DNA of 64,000 nt. Source: Methylopumilus sp947499625 (GTDB taxonomy: Bacteria; Pseudomonadota; Gammaproteobacteria; Burkholderiales; Methylophilaceae). The notes under the pieces are model-generated. The model worked only from the letters and a program-made list of their open reading frames with translations, was not told the DNA's origin and ran no database searches. Location of the stretch: positions 496,001 to 560,000 of the forward strand of contig OZ248397.1 in assembly GCA_965234475.1 (NCBI GenBank). Direction: 5' to 3'. The number at the start of each line of letters is the position of its first letter. Within the stretch, counting starts at the first letter, position 1. Both the position numbers and the translations under genes were made by a program. Positions 55,164 to 62,845 of the stretch are shown here, piece by piece.

Positions 55164-56105
55164 TTATTTTGATAAAAATCTTTCTGCATCAAGTGCTGCC
55201 ATACAACCACTTCCAGCACTTGTAACTGCTTGACGATAAATGTGATCTTGAACATCACCTGCTGCAAATACGCCAGGAATTGAAGTTGCTGTAAAATTAC
55301 CATGACGACCTGCATTTGAGATGATATAACCATTTTCCATATCCAATTGACCTTCGAAGATTGAAGTGTTGGGTTGGTGACCAATAGCAATAAAAATACC
55401 TTTGAGTGCTATCGATTTACTTTCATTCGTTTTTACATCTTTAATTTTGATTCCAGTTACACCTGAAGCATCACCTAAAACCTCTTCTAGAGTTTTAAAT
55501 GTTTCAAGGATGATTTTTCCTTCTTTAACGCGATCGTATATTTTGTCCATCTGAATAGCTTCGGCTTTGAATTTGTCACGCCTGTGAATTAATGTCACTT
55601 TATTTGCGATATTAGATAGATAAAGCGCTTCCTCGACAGCTGTATTTCCACCCCCAACAACAGCGACTTCTTGATTCTTATAAAAAAAACCATCGCATGT
55701 TGCGCAGGCAGAAACACCCTTGCCTAAAAATGCAGTCTCACTTTGTAGCCCAAGATATTTAGCTGATGCACCAGTTGCAATAATAAGTGCATCGCATGTG
55801 TACTCTGATGAGTCACCTATAAGTCGAATAGGCTTTTCTTTAAGGTGTGTCGTATGAATATGATCAAATACTATTTCAGTGTTGAAGCGCTTAGCATGTT
55901 TTTCAAAACGCTCCATGAGTTCTGGGCCCATGACGCCATCAGGATCTGCAGGCCAATTATCAACATCTGTCGTAGTCATCAATTGACCACCTTGAGCAAT
56001 TCCTGTGATGAGCACGGGATTAAGGTTTGCTCGAGCCGCATAAACTGCTGCAGAATAGCCCGCTGGACCAGAACCTAAGATGATAAGTTGGGCATGTTTT
56101 GCCAT
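55164..56105 (-). CDS. trxB: thioredoxin reductase
   Basis: A 313-residue flavoprotein passing electrons from NADPH to thioredoxin. The FAD loop is ILGSGPAGYSAAVYAARA, the redox pair C134/C137 in CATCDGFF, the NADPH loop VVGGGNTAVEEA, and the last FAD motif FAAGDVQDHIYRQAVTSAGSGC. It is followed by smr after 4 bp. Confidence 0.97.
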   Translation of the reverse strand: MAKHAQLIILGSGPAGYSAAVYAARANLNPVLITGIAQGGQLMTTTDVDNWPADPDGVMGPELMERFEKHAKRFNTEIVFDHIHTTHLKEKPIRLIGDSSEYTCDALIIATGASAKYLGLQSETAFLGKGVSACATCDGFFYKNQEVAVVGGGNTAVEEALYLSNIANKVTLIHRRDKFKAEAIQMDKIYDRVKEGKIILETFKTLEEVLGDASGVTGIKIKDVKTNESKSIALKGIFIAIGHQPNTSIFEGQLDMENGYIISNAGRHGNFTATSIPGVFAAGDVQDHIYRQAVTSAGSGCMAALDAERFLSK

Positions 56106-56222
56106 AAAAAATTCCTGAAAAGAGTATGAAGTTACAAACGATCAATTTTAGTTTTCATCGCCTTATTAAGCAAACCTATTTTTGGTATAAGGGGTACTTT
56201 TTAAGGATTTTTTCATCATTTT

Positions 56223-58574
56223 TTGGTACCTCAAACTGATATAATTGAAGAAACATTCCGAGCACTTATAACCTTGTTTTTTAAAAAAAAATCAGAATCT
56301 GGAAAAGCTAGCCAAACCCCACAGGATAATAAACATAGCGGGATTAAAAGTAAGCTTACACGTGAAGCTTGGTGGTTAAGTTTAATTTTTTTAGGCTTTT
56401 ATTTAACCATTATCCTTGCGACATACTCTAGTCAAGATCCATCATGGTCGCATAGCGTTAGCGGTGCAAACTCAATTCATAATGCTGGTGGCATTATTGG
56501 TTCGTATTTATCTGATTTACTACTCTATATTTTCGGTTTATCAAGTTGGTGGCTAAGCTTCCTATGTTTCTTTAGTATTTGGCTTCTTTATCCCCAATAC
56601 AATAAGGATTTAAAAGGCTATCGTTCTTTTTTGCTTTTTAATTATTTTGGTTTCTTTTTACTAATTTCTGCCTCATCTGCTTTTGAAGCAGGTCATTTAA
56701 TAGATCTTCCTGCTCAATTTCCATTAAGCCAAGGTGGCTTACTTGGAAAATTATTCGACCAAGCATTGCGTTCATCTTTAGGCTATGTAGGCTCAAGTAT
56801 TTTTTTGATCACATCCATTGCGATAGGGTTTAGCTTATTTACAGGGTGGTCATGGCTCAGAATTTCAGAACATTCTGGCCACTTTACTTTCGCCCTATTT
56901 CAAAGAGCACAATATCGATATAGAGATTGGCAAGATCGTAAACATGGAAGAGTGATAGAAAAGCAGAGATTAGAACTCTTAGAGAGTGAGCGCAGAAAAT
57001 CTGAAAATAGGTCCCCAGTCAATATTGGATCTCCGGATGTAGAAATTAAAATAAGTGAGCGCGTGCAAAAAGAAAAACAAATTCCGTTATTTAGTTTTAG
57101 TGACAATTTACTGCCACCTCTTCATCTTTTAGATCAGCCATCAAATCAAGTCGAACCCCAATCGCCAGAAACGATTGAGTTTATATCTCGACTTATTGAG
57201 AAGAAATTAATGGACTTTGGTATTGAAGCCAAGGTAATTTCAGCTCAACCTGGTCCTGTGATTACCCGTTATGAGTTTGAGCCAGCACCTGGCGTTAAAG
57301 GGAGTCAAGTCACTAACTTATCGAAAGATTTAGCGCGCGCACTGTCTGTTGTGAGTGTTCGTGTCGTTGAAACTATTCCTGGTAAAACATGTATGGGTTT
57401 AGAGATACCGAATCCTAAAAGGCAAATTGTTTACTTATCTGAAATCATGAGCTCTCAAATCTTTGCAGATACGAGTGCTTCTCTCACGATTGCTTTAGGA
57501 AAAGATATTTCAGGCCGCCCTGAGATTGCTGATTTATCTAAAATGCCACACGTATTAATCGCAGGTACCACAGGCGCGGGCAAATCGGTTGCAATCAACG
57601 CATTAATTCTCAGCTTACTTTACAAAGCCAACTCTGAAAAAGTTAGGATGATATTCATCGACCCTAAAATGCTTGAGCTGTCTGTCTATGAAGGCATACC
57701 TCACTTGTTAGCGCCGGTCGTGACTGATATGCGTCAAGCTGCAAACGCATTAAATTGGTGTGTAGGTGAAATGGAAAGACGTTATAAGTTGATGTCGATG
57801 TTAGGCGTCAGAAACCTAGCTGGTTACAATCAAAAAATTAAAGAGAGTATAAAAGATGGGTCCCCTATTGCGGATCCTATAAATCCAGAAAATACTGAAC
57901 CCTTATCTGAAATGCCACTTATTGTGATTGTTATTGATGAGCTTGCAGATTTAATGATGGTGGTAGGCAAAAAAATTGAAGAGCTCATTGTTAGACTAGC
58001 TCAAAAAGCTAGAGCTTCTGGCATTCATCTAGTTTTAGCAACACAAAGACCTTCGGTGGATGTGATTACAGGACTTATTAAAGCTAACATTCCCGCAAGA
58101 ATTGCATTCCAAGTATCTAGCAAAATTGATTCGCGAACCATCTTAGATCAAATGGGTGCTGAGACTTTGCTTGGTCAAGGTGATATGTTGTATAAGCCTG
58201 CAGGTTCAGGTTACCCTCAAAGAATTCATGGAGCATTTGTGTCTGATCAGGAAGTACATAAAGTTGTGAACTATCTTAAGTCACATGGTGAGCCGAATTA
58301 TATTGAAGGTATTTTAACTAACGAAACTTTAGAGAGTGGCGATTATGGAAGCTCATCTTCTAATTTCTCAGGCGAGAAAGATCCGCTTTATGATGAGGCT
58401 GTGGAGTTAGTGTTGAGATCAAGAAAACCATCAATCTCTTCAGTGCAAAGACATTTACGCATTGGTTATAACCGTGCTGCAAGAATTATTGAGGATATGG
58501 AAAGAGCTGGCCTTGTTTCCGCAATGCAAAGTAATGGCAATAGAGATATCCTGGCTCCAAACCAAAATGAATAA
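56223..58574 (+). CDS. ftsK: DNA translocase FtsK
   Basis: A 783-residue SpoIIIE/FtsK translocase for chromosome segregation at the septum: four membrane helices (~50-210), a short charged linker (~225-300), the alpha/beta motor with Walker A GTTGAGKS (448-455) and Walker B VIVIDELADL, and the gamma DNA-reading domain at the end (SSVQRHLRIGYNRAARIIEDME) that recognises KOPS. The only start codon in the open frame upstream of the first helix is TTG at 56223; AAGGA is 15 nt away, longer than usual. It overlaps lolA by 8 nt. Confidence 0.94.
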   Translation: MVPQTDIIEETFRALITLFFKKKSESGKASQTPQDNKHSGIKSKLTREAWWLSLIFLGFYLTIILATYSSQDPSWSHSVSGANSIHNAGGIIGSYLSDLLLYIFGLSSWWLSFLCFFSIWLLYPQYNKDLKGYRSFLLFNYFGFFLLISASSAFEAGHLIDLPAQFPLSQGGLLGKLFDQALRSSLGYVGSSIFLITSIAIGFSLFTGWSWLRISEHSGHFTFALFQRAQYRYRDWQDRKHGRVIEKQRLELLESERRKSENRSPVNIGSPDVEIKISERVQKEKQIPLFSFSDNLLPPLHLLDQPSNQVEPQSPETIEFISRLIEKKLMDFGIEAKVISAQPGPVITRYEFEPAPGVKGSQVTNLSKDLARALSVVSVRVVETIPGKTCMGLEIPNPKRQIVYLSEIMSSQIFADTSASLTIALGKDISGRPEIADLSKMPHVLIAGTTGAGKSVAINALILSLLYKANSEKVRMIFIDPKMLELSVYEGIPHLLAPVVTDMRQAANALNWCVGEMERRYKLMSMLGVRNLAGYNQKIKESIKDGSPIADPINPENTEPLSEMPLIVIVIDELADLMMVVGKKIEELIVRLAQKARASGIHLVLATQRPSVDVITGLIKANIPARIAFQVSSKIDSRTILDQMGAETLLGQGDMLYKPAGSGYPQRIHGAFVSDQEVHKVVNYLKSHGEPNYIEGILTNETLESGDYGSSSSNFSGEKDPLYDEAVELVLRSRKPSISSVQRHLRIGYNRAARIIEDMERAGLVSAMQSNGNRDILAPNQNE

Positions 58575-59574
58575 ACTGCTTTTTACTTTTTTAATTTTGT
58601 CTTTTAATGTGTTTGCTGATGGCATTTCAGATCTCAATGCTTTTGTAAACAACGTATCAAGCATGTCCTCGGAATTTAGTCAGGTTGTTTTAGATAAGAA
58701 AGGCTTGAAACTTCAAGATGTTGAAGGCGTGATGCTATTTAAAAGACCTAATAAGTTTAGATGGGACTATTTAAGGCCTTATCAAAATCAAATTATCAGT
58801 GATGGCGATCGTTTGTATATGTACGATCAAGACCTAAGACAAGTTTCCATTAATCCAATAGCTAAAGTTGGTGGGTCAACACCACTTTTAATTATTGCAG
58901 GTAAAAATATTGAAAAATATTTCACACTTAAAAATATAGAAGATCAATCTGGTGCTGAAGCCAATCATAATATCAAATGGGTTGAGGCCATTCCTAAAGA
59001 AGAAGGCGCTGGATTCATTAAAGTTATACTTGGTTTAACTGAAAATAAATTATCAGCGATGAAAATTGTTGATGCATTTGAGCACATAACAACGATTAGC
59101 TTTAAGAATGCCAAATACAATGTGAGCTTGGTTGATAATGATTTTTTATTTAAATTACCTAGTGGCGTTGATGTTGTTCAAAATACCGCCATATCTAGTA
59201 ATTCATCTACAATACCAAAGCCCAATAAAAATAAAGATGCTGAGCTAATTGCTTTTGCAAATGACTGGGCAAATGCGTGGTCAGCAAAAGACATTGACCT
59301 ATATTTGAGTAAATATGCACAAGATTTTAAAACTCCCAATGGCGATGCACTCCCTTTGTGGCAAGCTACAAGAAGGCAAAAAATATCATCACAAGGAAAG
59401 ATTGTTCTTGAAATTGAAGATGTTAAATTAACTATGAAAGCTGAGAATTCAGCTCGTATACAATTTAAACAAAAATATACCTCTGATAAGCTGACTGAGA
59501 TGAAAAATAAATCACTTTTGGTAAAAAAAATTGATGGCTACTGGTTAATTCAAGAAGAGATATCAGGTAAATAA
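58567..59574 (+). CDS. lolA: LolA lipoprotein carrier fused to an NTF2-like (Cds6-type) domain
   Basis: A 335-residue periplasmic protein; ordinary LolA is about 205. It has a signal peptide (1-~17, LLFTFLILSFNVFA), a LolA domain (~19-205) with FSQVVLDKKG, VMLFKRPNKFRWDY and DGDRLYMYDQDLRQV, a Ser/Asn/Pro/Lys linker (~206-224) and an NTF2-like domain (~225-335) with WANAWSAKDIDLYLSKYAQDF, QKYTSDKLTEMKNKSLLV and GYWLIQEE. The first half ferries lipoproteins from LolCDE to LolB. The second resembles domains attached to L,D-transpeptidases. The reading frame is unbroken. The start lies inside ftsK, whose neighbourhood with lolA is common. Confidence 0.88.
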   Translation: MNKLLFTFLILSFNVFADGISDLNAFVNNVSSMSSEFSQVVLDKKGLKLQDVEGVMLFKRPNKFRWDYLRPYQNQIISDGDRLYMYDQDLRQVSINPIAKVGGSTPLLIIAGKNIEKYFTLKNIEDQSGAEANHNIKWVEAIPKEEGAGFIKVILGLTENKLSAMKIVDAFEHITTISFKNAKYNVSLVDNDFLFKLPSGVDVVQNTAISSNSSTIPKPNKNKDAELIAFANDWANAWSAKDIDLYLSKYAQDFKTPNGDALPLWQATRRQKISSQGKIVLEIEDVKLTMKAENSARIQFKQKYTSDKLTEMKNKSLLVKKIDGYWLIQEEISGK

Positions 59575-59579
59575 TTCTC

Positions 59580-60884
59580 ATGAATCAAATGTTCGAACCT
59601 AATCAGTCTCAATTGCCTCTTGCTGAGTATTTAAGACCTAAAATTGTTGGCGAAATAGCAGGGCAAAAACATATTTTAGGTGAAGGTAAGTCGCTGCGAG
59701 TAGCTATTGAATCTGGAAATTTACCCTCTATGATTTTATGGGGTCCTCCAGGTGTTGGAAAAACAACTATTGCACGTGTCATTGCGAATTCTATTGATGC
59801 AGAATTTATATCCGTGTCCGCGGTGCTATCTGGCGTTAAAGATATTAGAGAGGCTATAGATAAAGCCCAACATAATTTACAACAATATAATAAAAAAACA
59901 ATTTTGTTTGTAGATGAAGTCCATCGTTTTAATAAAAGTCAGCAAGATGCATTTTTGCCACATGTTGAATCTGGATTGATTACTTTTATTGGTGCGACGA
60001 CTGAGAATCCATCTTTTGAGGTTAATTCCGCTTTATTGAGTCGATCACAAGTTTATGTTTTAAAAATGCTTGATGAAGAAGATCTTCTTTTAATTTATGA
60101 AAAAGCTAAAAATCATATAGCATCCGATATCGAGGTAAATGAAGAGGCTAAGCAAGAGATTATCGCTCATGTGAATGGCGATGCAAGAAGGCTACTTAAT
60201 TTTTTAGAATTACTCTTTAATACAGCCACATCTTTAAAAGTTAAAAAAATTGATCAAGACTTTCTAAAGAGAACAATTACAAGCAAGGTAAGACGTTTTG
60301 ATAAAGGCGGGGATCAGTTTTACGATCAAATTTCAGCACTTCATAAATCTGTGAGAGGGTCCGATCCAAATGCTGCGTTATATTGGCTTCATCGTATGTT
60401 AGACGGCGGTGCTGATCCACTTTATTTGGCAAGAAGAATTGTTCGAATCGCTGTTGAGGATATTGGCTTGGCTGATCCAAAGTGTCAAACTATGGCACTT
60501 GAAGCTTACCAAATTTATGAACGTCTTGGCTCGCCTGAGGGTGAGTTAGCCCTTTCGAACGCAGTAATTTACCTATCGATTGCAGCTAAAAGTAATGCAG
60601 CATATATGGCTTTCAATGAAGCAAAAGCATTCGTAGCGGAAGGCGATAATAGTGATGTGCCAGTTCATCTGCGAAATGCCCCAACCAAGCTTATGAAAGA
60701 TTTAGATTACGGAAAAAATTATCGTTACGCTCATAACGAGCCTGATGCTTATGCGGCTGGCGAAAAATATTTTCCAGATAATTTAGACCCTATTGAATTT
60801 TATAAGCCTACAGCAAGAGGATTAGAGAGTAAAATTCTCGAAAAATTGAATTATTTAAAATCACAGGATAAGCAAAAGAAATAG
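59580..60884 (+). CDS. rarA: replication-associated recombination protein RarA (MgsA)
   Basis: A 434-residue AAA+ ATPase acting at stalled replication forks. Opens LAEYLRPKIVGEIAGQKHILGEGKSL; Walker A GPPGVGKTT, Walker B LFVDEVHRFNKSQQD, sensor ATTENPSFEVNSALLSRS, and the tetramer domain with DGGADPLYLARRIVRIAVEDIGLADP. lolA-rarA-serS order is conserved with E. coli. Spacing is 5 bp to lolA and 7 bp to serS. Confidence 0.96.
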   Translation: MNQMFEPNQSQLPLAEYLRPKIVGEIAGQKHILGEGKSLRVAIESGNLPSMILWGPPGVGKTTIARVIANSIDAEFISVSAVLSGVKDIREAIDKAQHNLQQYNKKTILFVDEVHRFNKSQQDAFLPHVESGLITFIGATTENPSFEVNSALLSRSQVYVLKMLDEEDLLLIYEKAKNHIASDIEVNEEAKQEIIAHVNGDARRLLNFLELLFNTATSLKVKKIDQDFLKRTITSKVRRFDKGGDQFYDQISALHKSVRGSDPNAALYWLHRMLDGGADPLYLARRIVRIAVEDIGLADPKCQTMALEAYQIYERLGSPEGELALSNAVIYLSIAAKSNAAYMAFNEAKAFVAEGDNSDVPVHLRNAPTKLMKDLDYGKNYRYAHNEPDAYAAGEKYFPDNLDPIEFYKPTARGLESKILEKLNYLKSQDKQKK

Positions 60885-60891
60885 GTTATTT

Positions 60892-62160
60892 ATGATAGAC
60901 ATCCAAATACTTAGAAATGATATTGAGCTTGCTAAAGAAAAACTTTTGAATCGAGGTTTTGATCTTGATATAGCTACTTTTCAATCATTAGAAAATGTAA
61001 GAAAAGAGCTACAAGTGAAAACGCAAGAGCTCCAAGAGAAAAGAAATTCTATATCAAAGGAAATTGGTATTGCGAAATCTAAAAATGAGAATATTGATCT
61101 TCTTATGAAGAGTGTTAATGCAATTTCAGATGATTTAAAAGCGGGCGAATCTGAATTGTTTGAGTTACAAGAAAAGATTAATCAATTCATGCTTAATATC
61201 CCTAATATTCCTCACGATTCAACTCCGATAGGCAAGTCTGAAGACGATAACAAAGTTTTGAAGACAGTAGGCGAGCTTAGAAAATTTAATTTTAAAGTTA
61301 AAGATCATGTCGATATAGGCACTCAACATGGCCTTAATTTTGATTTAGGTGCAAAACTTTCTGGCGCTCGCTTTGTAGTGATAGAAGGTAAGCTTGCGAA
61401 ATTACATCGCGCTATTGCCCAATATATGCTTGATACTCATACAGATAAGCACGCGTATAAGGAATGCTATACACCTTATTTGGTGAATAGCGAGACATTA
61501 ATAGGCACAGGACAGCTCCCTAAGTTTGAAGCTGATCTTTTTAGTCTTTCACATAACGAAAGTAAATTATATTTAATTCCAACTTCTGAAGTGACGCTCA
61601 CAAATTTTGTGCGAGACGAAGTGGTTAAACAATCTGACCTTCCTATTAAATTAACAGCACACACACCCTGTTTTAGATCTGAAGCTGGATCCTACGGGAA
61701 AGATACACGTGGCATGATTAGGCAGCATCAATTCGACAAAGTTGAGATGGTTCAGATTGTCCATCCAGACAAAAGTTATGAAGCATTAGATGAAATGGTT
61801 TCGCATGCTGAATTTATACTCACTTCATTAGAGCTCCCATATCGATTGCTATCTTTGTGCACAGGCGATATGGGTTTTGGAGCTGCGAAAACTTTCGACC
61901 TAGAAGTCTGGCTCCCATCACAAAATATGTATCGTGAAATTTCATCTATTTCAAATTGTGAAGCTTTCCAAGCAAGACGATTAAAAGCAAGGTTTAAGAG
62001 TGATGACGGAAAAAACATATTTGTTCACACATTGAATGGTTCTGGACTTGCAGTTGGTAGAACATTAGTTGCGGTTATTGAGAACTATCAGAATGAAGAT
62101 GGGAGTATTACGATCCCTAAAGCATTAGCTCGTTATATGGGCGACATTGAAAGGATTTAG
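60892..62160 (+). CDS. serS: seryl-tRNA synthetase
   Basis: A 422-residue class II synthetase. The N-terminal antiparallel coiled coil (~25-105) grips tRNA-Ser; motif 2 is FRSEAGSYGKDTRGMIRQHQF and motif 3 ends LNGSGLAVGRTLVAVIENYQ. The ligand loop SCSNCEAFQ appears as SSISNCEAFQARR. The stop overlaps that of the convergent rpiA (TTAG). Confidence 0.97.
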   Translation: MIDIQILRNDIELAKEKLLNRGFDLDIATFQSLENVRKELQVKTQELQEKRNSISKEIGIAKSKNENIDLLMKSVNAISDDLKAGESELFELQEKINQFMLNIPNIPHDSTPIGKSEDDNKVLKTVGELRKFNFKVKDHVDIGTQHGLNFDLGAKLSGARFVVIEGKLAKLHRAIAQYMLDTHTDKHAYKECYTPYLVNSETLIGTGQLPKFEADLFSLSHNESKLYLIPTSEVTLTNFVRDEVVKQSDLPIKLTAHTPCFRSEAGSYGKDTRGMIRQHQFDKVEMVQIVHPDKSYEALDEMVSHAEFILTSLELPYRLLSLCTGDMGFGAAKTFDLEVWLPSQNMYREISSISNCEAFQARRLKARFKSDDGKNIFVHTLNGSGLAVGRTLVAVIENYQNEDGSITIPKALARYMGDIERI

Positions 62161-62831
62161 TTTTTCCAAATCTCACGAATTTTTCCATTATTACTAATTA
62201 AGGCACCATGCGCGAGATTATAAAAAATACCATGCTCTACAATGCCTGGCGTTTGCGATAGAAGTGCATTTAATTCCGCAGTATTTTTTTCAGGATAATT
62301 AAAATCGAGTACAAAATTACCACAAGATGTAATCGCATATCCATCTTTTGCTGCATTAATTCTTATATCGCCTGTTCCTTTCTTCATTAAGATATTTTTA
62401 ACAATCTCCCACGCAAAGGGTTGGACTTCCGAAGGTATGGGAAAGTTATTTCCAATCTTTTTAACGATTTTAGACTCATCCACAATGACAATAAATTTTT
62501 TAGCCGATCGGGCCAGTAGTTTTTCTCGAACGAGATCATAACCCCGCCCTTTAAGTAAAGAAAGATCAGCGTCAATTTCATCTGCTCCATCAATATATAG
62601 ATCAATTTCTTTGATCTGTTCCATAGCTATAATTGGTAAACCCGCTTCTTTAGCTTTAATCATACTTACAACCGAGCTTGATACTGCTCTTATGTTTAGC
62701 TTTTCTTCCTTATTTCGCTTAGCTAAAGCATCAATAAAGTAGTTAGCGGTTGATCCAGTGCCCAAGCCAACAATCATATTCTCGCTAACGTACTGCAGGG
62801 CTTGGTGCGCGACTAATTCTTTATCATTCAT
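62157..62831 (-). CDS. rpiA: ribose-5-phosphate isomerase A
   Basis: A 224-residue RpiA interconverting ribulose and ribose 5-phosphate; in a RuMP-cycle organism this regenerates the formaldehyde acceptor. GLGTGSTANYFIDAL, DGADEID and the catalytic Glu region KGRGYDLVREKLLA are present. ATG at 62831 with GAGGG 7 nt upstream is preferred to a TTG at 62846. The divergent mfd starts 14 bp away. Confidence 0.95.
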   Translation of the reverse strand: MNDKELVAHQALQYVSENMIVGLGTGSTANYFIDALAKRNKEEKLNIRAVSSSVVSMIKAKEAGLPIIAMEQIKEIDLYIDGADEIDADLSLLKGRGYDLVREKLLARSAKKFIVIVDESKIVKKIGNNFPIPSEVQPFAWEIVKNILMKKGTGDIRINAAKDGYAITSCGNFVLDFNYPEKNTAELNALLSQTPGIVEHGIFYNLAHGALISNNGKIREIWKN

Positions 62832-62845
62832 GACATTCCCTCTCA

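Noticed and set aside
55160..55390. N-terminal extension of the Smr gene into trxB
   Set aside because: The added residues are an alternative-frame reading of trxB codons rich in Gln/Val; an ATG at 55159 just past the trxB stop gives a normal Smr protein.
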